Assembly: GCF_004337985.1 (NCBI RefSeq)
Contig: NW_021940921.1
Span: 62,001-126,000 of the forward strand
DNA length: 64,000 nt
Source: Pyricularia pennisetigena
Lineage: Eukaryota > Ascomycota > Sordariomycetes > Magnaporthales > Pyriculariaceae
Reading direction: 5' to 3'
How positions within the stretch are numbered: the stretch's first letter is position 1; every line of letters starts with the position of its first letter. A program made the position numbers and the translations under genes. The notes below the pieces were generated by a model. It was not told the origin of the DNA and ran no database searches. It saw only the letters and a list, made by a program, of their open reading frames with translations. Of this stretch, positions 51,250 to 62,175 are shown in pieces.

Positions 51250-52680
51250 TAATTAAATTTGGATAGGATTTCGGCCCACCGTATTTGCCGTTCCGATACC
51301 ACCCTCGGTTTCGTAAAATATTCGAACGTTTTATAATCCGTGAAAATAGTGAAAAAAAAACGGATATTACGTAATTCCGCTTTTTATATTTGCAAATAGT
51401 GGACGACCGCGAGCAATTCCTTATTGTAAATAATATAATTGCGCTGGACCGTCGTTAATTTAACGGAATAAAATATTACCGGTTTTTATAACCCGTTTTT
51501 CCTTTTTTATACCAATACCCCCCCGATAGTTGCGCCGGAGCAATCCGTTTTTATTTTCGTCTCCGTTTCGTCGCTCCATTGGGCCAATATTAATATTTGC
51601 AAAAATATTTGTTTAAATATTTTAAAAATAGCGTTTTCCTCCGGTATTTATTTAAACGGTATTTTTTTTTTAATAAATCGAAATAAAGGCGCTATTAAAC
51701 CCGAATACCCGTTTATAAAATCCCGGTAAAAATTTGCGAATTTTAGGAAACCGCGCAGTTTTCGTAATTTCGTCGGGGTTTCCTATTCCCGGATCGCGCG
51801 TAATTTTTCCGGATTAGTTTCCACGCCTATATTAACGTATATAATAAACCCCAAATATTTAACGGAAATAACCGCGAACGCGTTTTTATCGAAATCCAAA
51901 TTTAAACCCGCTTTTTTTAATTTTCCCAAAATGTGGGTAATTTTCCGCCAATAATCCGTTTTGGAACCGGACGTATATATTAAAATATAGTCCAAATATA
52001 CTAATATATAATCGTTTAATATATTTCCGAAAACGCCGTTAATATATCGTTGGAACGTGGCCGGGGCGCCCGTTAATCCGAATAAATATATTAATTATTC
52101 GAATAATCCGAATTTTGTGCGAAAAATTGTAAAATATTTATTTTTTTCGGCCACGCGTAATTTATGGAAAATTGCGCGCACGTTTATCTTAACAAACCAT
52201 TTTACTCCGGATAAAAAACGGCATGTTTTTTTAATTAATAGTAAAAAATACCGGTCCTATATTATAATAACGTTTAATATTTTATAATCGACGTATAAAC
52301 GCTATTTTCCAGAAATTTTCCGGATTATTAGGACCGGGGTTGCGGTTAACGACGCGCTTATTCGGATCTATTTTTTGTTTATTATATCGATTATTTGTCG
52401 CCGTAATTCCAACAATTAATCGCGCGGTATATAGTATAACCGGCCCTATAATAACGGCGGGGATTTACCGTTGCTATTTTTTTGGATCCGGATATAATAG
52501 TCCAATTCGCCTTTATGCGGGGGTAAAACCGAAATTTTACCGTCGTTAAATAGGTTTTCGAAACATTTTAATTTTGCGGGTAACGTCGCCGGGGGCCTTG
52601 CGTTGTTTTTATTTACCGCCGTTAAGGTTAAAACCCGGGTTATATTTCGTAACGAAATAAAGGCGAATTCCATTTATTCG
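51250..52680 (-). pseudogene. Gypsy family B: reverse transcriptase and RNase H relic
   Basis: The open piece 52446-52673 covers the segment before RT (L-P-P-H-K-G-E-L-D-Y-Y-I). The open piece 51783-51995 starts in the catalytic loop (Y-I-L-I-Y-T-S-G-S-K, altered from L-D-D) and runs into V-K-Y-L-G-F-I. RNase H follows at about 51250-51690. The plus-strand open frames here (52057-52287, 52340-52549, 52603-52845) are antisense shadows. Confidence 0.78.
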
Positions 52681-52689
52681 TTCGTATTT

Positions 52690-54280
52690 TTTTTTGTTTT
52701 TCGGGCCGCGGCCAGGAATACGTTATTTATAACCACCGTAAATTTCCCGTTTTTCGGACGTAAAAACAGCTCCTGCACGAATAACCTTTTAACGGACCCT
52801 ATTTTTAATTTTTCCTGGTTTGGGTTAAATATTATTTTCCGGTAAATTATCCAAAAAAATCCCAGAAATAAATCCTGCGTTAATCCCGGAATTATATAAA
52901 AAAATATTGGCGCGGATTAACCGTCGATATCCACGTTATAATTACTTACTTCCCGTATATTAGTTCGTGTTCGTCCCGTTACCGTGCCCAACCGGCGGAT
53001 TTATAATAAAAAAACTTTTATTATTCCCAATTTTTCGGTACAATTTTTATTTATAACCGCGTAATATTCGCACCCTAAATCCATTTATGCAATAATAAAT
53101 TTCGTTAAATTAATTAAAACCGGGATAAAAAATGGTCGCCCATTTATTATAAATTGTATTTTTTTTAACTATTTTTTCCGATTTATATTTATTAACGTAT
53201 TATAAAATGGTCCGGGCCCGTCGCGTCGGTTTTCCCCTAAATTAAAATTATGATCCAAAATTAATTTTTTCCTTTTTCGGGGTCGTTTGGCGTCGGACGT
53301 ATAACCGGTACGAATTGGTAATTTTGGGCGTAATAGGAGGCGGACCCGCAACGGAAATAAATTTTTATTTTACGGCGTCGTTGGAATTTTTAAACGGATA
53401 TTTATAAAACCCTATTTTTCCTTTTATTTCCATCCAATCGGCGTTTGTTTCGTTTTTTACCAACGTTATAACGGTTTCGGTTAATTTTTATTGTTAATAC
53501 GCCCGTTATTATTATATTTTTTAAACTTATTTATAAGGAATTTGGAAAAGGGGCGTTCCGTTTTTAACCGAAACGTTTATCCAAATCGATGGCTTCCAAA
53601 TTTTGGGCGATATAGCGGTATATGGCGATAAATCCGTGGTAGGAATCGGAAACGATATTTTTTCCTACTAACGCCTCCTTTATCCGGTTAACGACCCGGA
53701 AACGCAAATAATTGGCCCGTATTTCGTTTAATTATTCGAAACCCCCGGCCGCAGTAAAAAAACGTTCGAATTTGGTAAAAAAATGTGCGAATAATTCGCC
53801 GTATCGTATTCGGAATATTTTTAATTCGGCGAAGGTTTAAACCTTTTTATAAAAGTCGTCGTACGTATATCCCAAATATTCGATAAAATTTTCGTGGTTA
53901 TACCCTTTTCCCGTACCCCCTATTTCGTAAAAGGAACGGACGATATTTTATATTATAATAATAAAATTAAATTATATATATTCGAATTGGTCGCGCTGGT
54001 TCCCGATAAATTCCGCGTCGCGTATTAATTTGTACGAAATAGTTTATTTCCAAATTATAAATGCAATTGGTGCGCCGTCGTATAATAGGGGGTTACGTAA
54101 AAATTTCCTTTTAAAGCGTTATATTTGCGCGATCGCGTTTGCGTTTAAAAAATATAATTGCATTTAAACGATACGTTCCTCCAATATCGCGATATTCGCG
54201 ACCAGGTTTTGGTAAAAGTTGTAAATTTCCCCTCCCGGGCCTGGTTTTGGGTTGGCCATTATCGTATTTAAATTCAAACG
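52690..54280 (-). pseudogene. Gypsy family B: protease and gag relic
   Basis: The 5' part of the minus-strand polyprotein, placed by position between the 5' LTR and RT. The open piece 53169-53351 is rich in Arg and Lys (K-R-P-R-K-R-K-K-L) and could be near the gag end. No zinc knuckle or D-S-G motif was certain by eye. Confidence 0.5.
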
Positions 54281-54288
54281 TTAATAAA

Positions 54289-54476
54289 TATTATAGGGTA
54301 AACCAACGGTTTTAAAACCGTTAAATATTTTTGTTGGTATTATTATTAACGCTGGGGAAAAAGGGAGGAAAAGGTGTATATCCGGGTCGTGGTAGTGTTT
54401 TTCCCTTTATATATTATCCCTAACCCGCTTTTATATCGTATTACGTAATACGTGCCTTAGGCACGACTCCATAACA
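54289..54476 (-). repeat. 5' LTR of gypsy family B
   Basis: 188 bp, starting TATTATAGGGTAAACC and ending CCATAACA, followed by ATTTA. It differs from the partner LTR at about two dozen sites, nearly all C/T or G/A. Confidence 0.88.
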
Positions 54477-54659
54477 ATTTAGTAAAATATGTAGTTTTTG
54501 ATCATATTTAGGTTTTGTTTCAAATAGCTGTTAAAACATTAATTCGAAAGTTAGTTACAGTATATGAAACGTAACGGACCTCAAAATGCAAAATGCATGC
54601 AATTATCGATTTAAGTAAAAGCTTTATTAATATTTTCATATTAATTTGTGTTAATTATG

Positions 54660-54883
54660 CCGCTGTTCAATTGCCTGCGCGCATGAGAAATGCAGCCGAC
54701 TGCACTTAACGTGCGGTCGCAGGGCTTTTATAAGGCCGGTTCTTAACACCACCCCTTAAACGTTATGTAGGGAACCCGAACCTGGAAATAAATTTGTTTT
54801 TACATTGCGTAACCCTAAGCAAGCACCCTCATTTTCATAGTGGGTTTTCCAATATGGCTTCGTACCTCCATTGGGTAAAATTT
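54660..54883. other. GC-richer, little-mutated insert of about 220 bp
   Basis: It lies between the end of the old TIR-element fragment and the next TIR end. CpA and TpG are common here (CATTTTCATAGTGGG, TGCAGCCGACTGCAC), unlike the surroundings. Read on the minus strand it has TGTTAAGAACCGGCC and CTTATAAAAGCCCTG, the look of an LTR start with a TATA box. No partner in the window. Confidence 0.4.
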
Positions 54884-55351
54884 TAGTCTCAGTGCTCAGA
54901 CTAGACCCCCCTGCTCCGCAGTGGGGACCGAACGCTCCATACACTTTTCAGCCACATGGTTTTTCGACCAATTACATTGGCCGAAAAAATCGCGCTCGTT
55001 TTAGTTTGAGGACATTTTGTCGCATTTCGCCGTTTCTGGCGGTACCACCAACGATAATTTGTCGCATTTCGCCGTTTATAACGGTATTATTAATAATATA
55101 CCTAATGTTGCGATATCGTTAATGATTATTTTATTAATATAAGAATAGTTTGTGGTAATTTGCCGTTTATAGCGGGTATATACAATGTATTCGCATTATA
55201 ATGGCAAAAGAAAATGGTGTAACTATGATATATAATTAAATATTCGAATAAAAAAATAAATAAAATTATAAAAATATATAGTAATTTGCGTTGATTTTAT
55301 TGGAGTTTGTTGATAGTTTAAATCCCGGCCGCGTTTTAATAGCCACTGTAT

Positions 55352-56009
55352 TGTGAGGAGGTTACGAGATAGAATAAGCTTAATCTTAAACGCGGGGAAA
55401 AGTGGATCACGTATAAGGCTGATGGAACGTTGAAATGGCAGATAACCGTCTGCTAGCGGGTAATAAAGATAATATATTGTTGTTGCACAATCGATTCGTT
55501 GAATCGTTGAATCGACGAAGGTATAAAGGTGATGTATCTAAGGCTGAGTTGTAAATTACGTGTTCGAATCCGTAGGTGCAGATCTTCGATCCGGATGTCC
55601 GGAATGCGGGGTCACGTCACATGATTTGGCCTTATTCATGTGACTAACCTGCCGACCTATTGAGCCTAACGGCCCATTGAATCTAACGGCCTATTGTGCT
55701 TATGCATGCACAGAAAATCTGTGACCACAACGGGATTCGAACCCACGCACTTCAACGTATATATGATATAGATTATGGTACGTGCATTATACCACTAAGC
55801 TATATTAAATATGACGTATTTGTTTTGTTGTTAAAACTATGAACAAAGACGTGATATATAAAGCTTTGTATGTATAAACGCGTATACGTTTTATTTGTTA
55901 TTTATTTATTTATTCGATGCAGGGTGACTAATAAAATTAGTCCGTGCTAGCCGTTATAAGATAATGCAGGGTAGCTAATATAATGAGCCCTGCGCTAGCC
56001 ATGTTCACA
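55352..56009. mobile_element. LTR-like element L, intact copy (658 bp)
   Basis: Starts TGTGAGGAGGTTACG and ends CATGTTCACA, giving TG..CA ends and a 5-bp target duplication TGTAT on both sides. It looks like a solo LTR, or a short element with LTR-type integration. It holds two copies of a CAGGGTGACTAATA-like unit near the right end and a reversed tRNA-like stretch in the middle. No coding capacity. Confidence 0.78.
55721..55808 (-). other. tRNA-like sequence inside element L
   Basis: On the minus strand an A box TAGCTTAGTGG (RC of 55792-55802) and a B box GGTTCGAATCC (RC of 55733-55743) are canonical. An anticodon-type stem ACGTA/TACGT encloses an enlarged loop, then a variable loop and a T arm. 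The acceptor stem fails: the 3' side TGTGGTC has no complement upstream. It is therefore a tRNA-derived sequence and not a working tRNA gene. Worn copies lie at 57445-57545 and 59552-59652. Confidence 0.6.
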
Positions 56010-57399
56010 TGTATTTGGAAAGATATTAAAAAATTGAGTAAAATGTGTAATTTTTTATTATATTTAATTCTTATTTTAAATAATGGAATTAAATACTAAT
56101 TATAGTTCAAATTACAGTTTTTTTAGCTTAGCAAACCTTGTACTGCAGGGTGCATGCAGTTATTGATTAAAATAAGAATTTTATTAATATCGTTATATAA
56201 ATTAACAATTTTTTAAAAAATTAAATAATTTACGCAAATATTGGTAAAATTAGAATATTTTTAATTCATGCATTCCTTTATCAGTTTACTAGTAAATTTT
56301 ATTTGTGTTTTTTTTAAATTTTATTTAACTAAATAAAGCAAAAAAGTACAAAAATAACACAAATTTAGCATTCTTTTATATAAAAAAGCAAGAAGGGCCA
56401 GTATTATAAATCGGGTTTTACGTTGACGTTTGCTTATATACATAGTCCGCTTCTTCAAATTTTGGTTTTATCAATGTTAAAATTGATAAAAATGTAAAAG
56501 CATTTCGATTGTAGATATATACATAAATTTGGATACACTTTACCTATCCGCATATTTAACGGTTTAAATAATTGGATGTACGTATTAAACTGTACCGTTC
56601 TATTAAATATATATATACCACCCCCCACGTGCAAAAACCACAAGATTTGGCTGCAAAATGAAAATAATATAAGATTAATCAAATAAAGCAAAAGGATTTA
56701 TAAAATACACATTTAACATCTTTTTTTATAAAACAGTTTTTAAAGCCGATATTATAAGTCGGAATGGGTTCGGACGTTTGTTTATGCACCCAATCGAATC
56801 TCTGAAGCTTTGGTTTCATTATCGTTAAAACTGGTAAAAATATAAACGAGTTTCGATTGTGAATTATATATAAAAACCATATATTTTGCCTATCCGCTTA
56901 TTTAACTGCTTATATAATCTGGTACATGCATTAAAACTTATGATAACGATATATACATATATACGACCCTCTACGTGCAAGTATTTCAAAATTTGGTCAA
57001 AAATTAAAAATAATATTAAAAAAAGTCGAAAAACGAAAAAAAAATCGAATAAACAGTACCGCTATAAACGGATTACGGGCAAGTGGTATCGGATTCGGCC
57101 ATTATAACAAATAATAAAATAAGTTAAATCGCTGCTAATAGCGGTAATAAACGCTATTTTCAACGATATAATCTTTTTCAATATTTTGTGTGGTTGTGGA
57201 ATAATACGGGAGTGTCGGTCGAAAAAAGGCCAAAAATACCGCCATAAACGGCGAAAATCGACAAATTGTCCTCAAACCTAAACCAGAGCGTTCTTTAGTT
57301 AAACCCACAAATACATTGCAAAGCCGCAATTGAGGCACGAAGTGGAGCGAAGTGGATTAATTGTGGAGCTCTGGGCTTTAGGGATAAGCCCTGAGACTA

Positions 57400-57741
57400 G
57401 GCCCATTGAGCCTAACGGCCTAGTGTACTTATGCATGCATAGAAAATCTGCGACCATAACGGGATTTAAACCCACGCACTTTAACAACGTATGTATAATA
57501 TAAATTATAGTACGTGCATTATATCACTAAGCTAGATTATATATGACGTATTTGTTTTGTTGTTAAATTTATAAACAAAGACGTGATATATAAAGCTTTG
57601 TGTGTATAAACGCGTATACGTTTTATTTGTTATTTATTTATTGATTCGATGCAGGGTAACTAGTAAAGTTAGCCCGTGCTAGCCGTTGTAAGACAGTCCC
57701 GGGTACCTAGTATAATTAGCCCTGCCCTAGCCATGCTCACA
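57400..57741. repeat. LTR-like element L, right fragment
   Basis: The continuation of the fragment at 44256-44575, including the worn tRNA-like part and the end CATGCTCACA at 57741. It is followed by CGGAG (57742-57746), the target duplication that matches 44251-44255. The duplicate is 59507-59848. Confidence 0.8.
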
Positions 57742-58298
57742 CGGAGCTGTTTGAAAACCTATTATATTCATTCCGTTTATTGGAATTTTAGGTTTTCTTT
57801 TGGTTATATTAGTTAATGGGGTGGCGATCGTGCCGTAACTATTAATAAGTATCTTATAAAAATTCAAAAATCCGAAAAATACCCGAACGTTTCTTACATT
57901 TTGTAATTGGGGCCATTTTTTTATTGTTCGGATTTTTAATTCCTCTATCCTCATTTTTAAGGGGCGATAGTATATCCTAGGAAATTAATTTGTTTGCTGT
58001 CAAAGGTGCATTTTTCGGGTTTAATTAAAAGTTTAGCGTTTTGTAGTTCTTATAAAATTGTGCAAACCTATTTTTTCATTCTTCCAACGTTTCAAAAAAA
58101 ACAAGGATATTATCCAGGTAAATAACGATAAAAATGTTTAAACATTCCCTTACAACGTGGCTCATTATAGTTTGGAAAATTGCGGGGGCGTTGATAAAGC
58201 CAAATGGTATTATTAGGTATCTATAATGTTTTTGTTTAATGCGGAATGCTGTTTTCCATTCTCCTTTTTTTTATACGGATTACATTATATATTCCTTN
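57742..58298 (-). pseudogene. Gypsy family A copy 2: RT fragment (first of duplicated pair)
   Basis: A minus-strand RT region that continues copy 2 after CGGAG. The open piece 57727-57954 has F-F-G-F-L-N-F-Y and the RT-to-RNase H junction. It ends abruptly at the N. Confidence 0.75.
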
Positions 58299-58299
58299 T
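58299..58299. other. Ambiguous base N
   Basis: The only non-ACGT base in the window. It sits exactly where the 1.2-kb duplication ends and unrelated TIR-element interior begins, so it probably marks an assembly join. Confidence 0.95.
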
Positions 58300-59506
58300 T
58301 ATATTAATTAGTAATTTAATTAAAAATGGAATACTTTACACAAATATTGGTGAAACTGAGAAAAACTTAAATATATTCACTTTTAGATTTCTTTATAAAG
58401 AAATGTTCTTTAGCGTTTTTCTTTGATTTTATTGAATTAAATAAAGCAAAAAATACAAAAACAACACAAATTTAGCATTTGTTTATATAAAAAAATAACA
58501 AAAGCGGGCATTGAAAATCGGATTGAACATTGATGCTCCCTGATATACGCAATTGACGTTTTAAAATCTGGGCTTTGTCAATATTGAAATTGGTATAAAT
58601 ATGAAAGCGTTTGGATTGTAAATTTTATGCAAAATTAAATATACGCTACCTATCCGTATATTTAACGATTTATATAATCGGATATATGTACCAAAATGAG
58701 GTAATATATTATATACTCAGTTACCATCCCCGACGTGCCGACACTGTAAAGTCTGGCTGCAAAACCAAAATAATATAAAATTAATAAAATAAAGCAAATA
58801 GATTTATAAAATATATATTTAGTATTTTTTACTATAAAAAGGTTTTTAAGACCAATATAGCAAGTAGAGCTAGGCTGGGACGTTTGCGTATACACGTAAT
58901 CCATTCCCTGAAGCTTTGGTTTTATTATCGTTAAAATTGGTAAAAATATAAACAAGTTTCGATTGTAAATTGTATATGCAAAATATATATTTTGCCTATC
59001 CGCTTATTTAACTGCTTAGATAATGCATTATATACACCAAGTCTCACTGGAACGGTATATATAAATATATAACCCTCCACGTGCAAAAAGTAAAAAATTT
59101 GATGAAAAATTAAAAATAATATTAAAAAAAAGTCGAAAATCGAAAAGAAATCGGAAAAACAGTACCGCCATAAACGGATGAGGGGCAGGTGGTATCCAAT
59201 TCCGCCGTTATAACAAATAATAAAATAAGTTAAATCGCTGCTAATAGCGGTAATAAACGCTATTTTCAACGATATAATCTTTTTTCAATATTTTGTGTGG
59301 TTGTGGAATAATACGGGAGTGTCGGTCGAAAAAAGGCCAAAAATACCGCCATAAACGGCGAAAATCGACAAATTGTCCTCAAACCTAAACCAGAGCGTTC
59401 TTTAGTTAAACCCACAAATACATTGCAAAGCCGCAATTGAGGCACGAAGTGGAGCGAAGTGGATTAATTGTGGAGCTCTGGGCTTTAGGGATAAGCCCTG
59501 AGACTA
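58300..59506 (-). mobile_element. Non-autonomous TIR element, 5'-truncated at the N
   Basis: A minus-orientation interior and GGG-type end of a TIR element, ending CCTGAGACTA at 59506. The interior is closer to the copy at 44635-46381 than to the copy at 54884-57399, for example the shared GAGCTAGGCTGGGACG in inverse. The last 300 bp are within the duplicated block. Confidence 0.75.
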
Positions 59507-60404
59507 GGCCCATTGAGCCTAACGGCCTAGTGTACTTATGCATGCATAGAAAATCTGCGACCATAACGGGATTTAAACCCACGCACTTTAACAACGTATG
59601 TATAATATAAATTATAGTACGTGCATTATATCACTAAGCTAGATTATATATGACGTATTTGTTTTGTTGTTAAATTTATAAACAAAGACGTGATATATAA
59701 AGCTTTGTGTGTATAAACGCGTATACGTTTTATTTGTTATTTATTTATTGATTCGATGCAGGGTAACTAGTAAAGTTAGCCCGTGCTAGCCGTTGTAAGA
59801 CAGTCCCGGGTACCTAGTATAATTAGCCCTGCCCTAGCCATGCTCACACGGAGCTGTTTGAAAACCTATTATATTCATTCCGTTTATTGGAATTTTAGGT
59901 TTTCTTTTGGTTATATTAGTTAATGGGGTGGCGATCGTGCCGTAACTATTAATAAGTATCTTATAAAAATTCAAAAATCCGAAAAATACCCGAACGTTTC
60001 TTACATTTTGTAATTGGGGCCATTTTTTTATTGTTCGGATTTTTAATTCCTCTATCCTCATTTTTAAGGGGCGATAGTATATCCTAGGAAATTAATTTGT
60101 TTGCTGTCAAAGGTGCATTTTTCGGGTTTAATTAAAAGTTTAGCGTTTTGTAGTTCTTATAAAATTGTGCAAACCTATTTTTTCATTCTTCCAACGTTTC
60201 AAAAAAAACAAGGATATTATCCAGGTAAATAACGATAAAAATGTTTAAACATTCCCTTACAACGTGGCTCATTATAGTTTGGAAAATTGCGGGGGCGTTG
60301 ATAAAGCCAAATGGTATTATTAGGTATCTATAATGTTTTTGTTTAATGCGGAATGCTGTTTTCCATTCTCCTTTTTTTTATACGGATTACATTATATATT
60401 CCTT
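59208..60404. repeat. 1.2-kb near-identical duplication, copy 2
   Basis: Second copy of 57102-58298. Here the gypsy sequence continues without a break after 60404, so this copy seems to be the one in natural context. Confidence 0.85.
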
Positions 60405-61035
60405 TAAAGCTTAACATGATAAACCATTGTATTTGGTAAAAGATATTTCGGAACTCTCCTATTGGTGGGAACGTGTAGCAGTTTCTTATTATAATGTCGT
60501 TTAATTGTTTGTAGTCCACGTATGGTCGTAACTTTCCGTTTTTTGGTACGAAGAGGATTAAGTATCCTATTGGTGATATCGATGGTTTAATGTAGCTTTT
60601 TTTTAAATTTTTTGCGAGGTAATCCCTTAAAACCTCCATTTATGTCGGATTTAGACCGTATATTTTATGGAATTTAAATTAGGTTCCCTTTTTAAATGGT
60701 ATTATATGGTCGAACGGGCTATGCTTTGGTAATTCTGGCTCGAGTTTTGGCTAAATAATCGTGTATAAAGTTGGTATTTTTCTGGAATTTTGCCGTTTTT
60801 GGTCTGTTTTTTTGCGGTTAATATTATATAATTGGATCGGTTTTAACCTATAAATAATCGTTTTTTTTTCAGCATTAATTCCGGGGATGGTCGTCCTTCC
60901 TATGAATACGCCATACATTTATTTTAGCCCTTCCTTGCCCTTTAATTCCTTTATTAACCTTGCTATATTGGAAGCTGTTTATAATTAAATGCTTTTCCCA
61001 TTAAATTTTACCTGTAATCCAATCTCTTTTCGGCT
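59849..61035 (-). pseudogene. Gypsy family A copy 2: RT and upstream part
   Basis: The RT N-terminal half is open at 60343-60639 (F-V-P-K-N-G-K-L-R-P, Y-V-D-Y-K-Q-L-N). The catalytic loop lies in the duplicated block. Homology to copy 1 continues to about 61035, in the protease-to-RT region, then stops at the start of the next element. Its gag and 5' LTR are not in the window. Confidence 0.75.
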
Positions 61036-62175
61036 TTATTAACAACATCGGTTACTAAGAGGGGTTGAGGCATTAACCTAGGAGCGGCGTGGTGCTAATT
61101 GCGCTGCAAAGGCCTGTAATTACAGGGCTTAGACGCACTAAATTATTCACTAAATTTTAGGATTAATAAATTTAATTCATTAGTGGGGGAAACTTTGCTT
61201 TAATTACCTTACATACTTCCTAACATCGAAATGGGGGTCCGCACGCCAGAAATCGCTCCGGTACCGCACATGATTTTCCGAAAATTTATTTTATATGGGT
61301 TGTTGAAAAAACCCCCTTATTCCTATATAAACTATTTCTGGGTTCGCACTAATTTGTTAATTTGGTGAAAATTTCAACCTGGTACAGGGTAGCTGATTTG
61401 TTAATGCAGGGTGGGTGTTAAACCCGGTATAGGGTGAAACCCCATTCGCTAACATTTAAAATCGCAATTCCTGCAATACATAGAATATAACGGAAAATCC
61501 AACAGCCCTAATAACCCCATTTCGGCACTATTTATTGTGGTTTATATATAAATGGAAATGGACCCATTCCATGTTAATTAACGCATATAATTAACACCCC
61601 CTTTTTTGCTACTTTTTATAGAAAATTAGAAAAAAAAGTATATAAAAAATAAAACCCTAAACAAATAAATCCCCCTTATGTCCCAACCCGATTCGAATTC
61701 CCGATGTAAACCCCCTGGATAATTAAAGCTTTCATCCCGACTTTTAACCCCCCAAATGGATAATCCCCCGAAATGGACGAACCCCCGAATTGGAAAAAAC
61801 CCCAAATTGTAATAACCCCCGGATTCGAACCCCCGATTTGCATAATATGAACCCACGGAATTAACTATTAAACCAGGTCGTTAGTCTGGCTGTTCGTTGG
61901 TAATAATCCAAGTTAGGCATATTATATAAATTATTTCGAATGCGTAAATTGCCCAAAACACGAGCTTTTTCAATTTCAATTCAATTTTTAGTATAGGTCT
62001 CGTAACTTTAGGTTTACAGTCGGTATAATTCGCTTATTAATTAACCTGTGCAGGGTAAATTCGGGTACTACGGACGGTCCTGGGTTAATTAAAATCCAAT
62101 GTTGCAGATAAAGGAGACGTAATGCGTAATTAATTAACGAATTAATTCAATACCCTAGGGTTTGATAGGTAAAAA
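61036..62175. other. Probable LTR region of the second copia element and C-rich repeats
   Basis: Non-coding. 61040-61500 has LTR-like content (CCGCACGCCAGAAATCGC, repeated CAGGGTGGG and CAGGGTAGC motifs). 61670-61860 is a run of imperfect 18-20-bp units of the AACCCCCGAATTGG type. By position it should hold the 3' LTR of the minus-strand copia at 62176, but I could not fix the ends without a second LTR. Confidence 0.4.

Larger units (their letters stand above)
46690..54476 (-). mobile_element. Complete Ty3/gypsy retrotransposon, family B (chromodomain type)
   Basis: A 7.8-kb element with short 188-bp LTRs (46690-46877 and 54289-54476) and a perfect 5-bp target duplication ATTTA (46685-46689, 54477-54481). 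It is in minus orientation, with gag to the right, then protease, RT, RNase H, integrase and a chromodomain. LTR differences are transitions, consistent with RIP. Between the chromodomain and the 3' LTR are 2.6 kb with unusual content, including five 120-bp tandem repeats. It is inserted in the old TIR element. Confidence 0.9.
44576..57399 (-). mobile_element. TIR-element composite with nested insertions
   Basis: The outer ends are TAGTCTCAGTGCTT at 44576 and CCTGAGACTA finishing at 57399. The 9-bp flanks are GACCCATTA (44567-44575) and GGCCCATTG (57400-57408), differing only by two G to A changes. The interior is an older minus-orientation TIR element (44576-44634, 46382-46689, 54477-about 54660), invaded by a plus-orientation TIR element and by a gypsy element, and joined to a further minus TIR element starting at 54884. 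It sits in LTR-like element L. Confidence 0.75.
54884..57399 (-). mobile_element. Non-autonomous TIR element with LTR-like insert
   Basis: A minus-orientation TIR element starting TAGTCTCAGTGCTC at 54884 and ending CCTGAGACTA at 57399. It is interrupted at TGTAT (55347-55351 and 56010-56014) by a full LTR-like element L. Without the insert it is about 1.85 kb, like the unit at 12702-14569. Its left flank (GTAAAATTT) does not match its right flank, which pairs with 44567-44575 instead, so its right end probably came from recombination with an older copy. Confidence 0.75.
57102..58298. repeat. 1.2-kb near-identical duplication, copy 1
   Basis: It matches 59208-60404 apart from one T in a homopolymer near 57174. 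It contains the last 300 bp of a TIR element, the right part of element L and part of the gypsy family A RT. The match stops at the N at 58299. Such identity is out of keeping with the divergence of every other repeat here. Confidence 0.85.

Noticed and set aside
55721..55808. Functional tRNA gene on the minus strand
   Set aside because: A and B boxes are good, but the acceptor stem does not pair and the anticodon loop is oversized. All copies sit at the same place within a mobile element.
61795..61870. tRNA gene on the minus strand with GGGTTCGAATCC
   Set aside because: The B-box-like text is one unit of a C-rich tandem repeat. No cloverleaf or A box at the right spacing.
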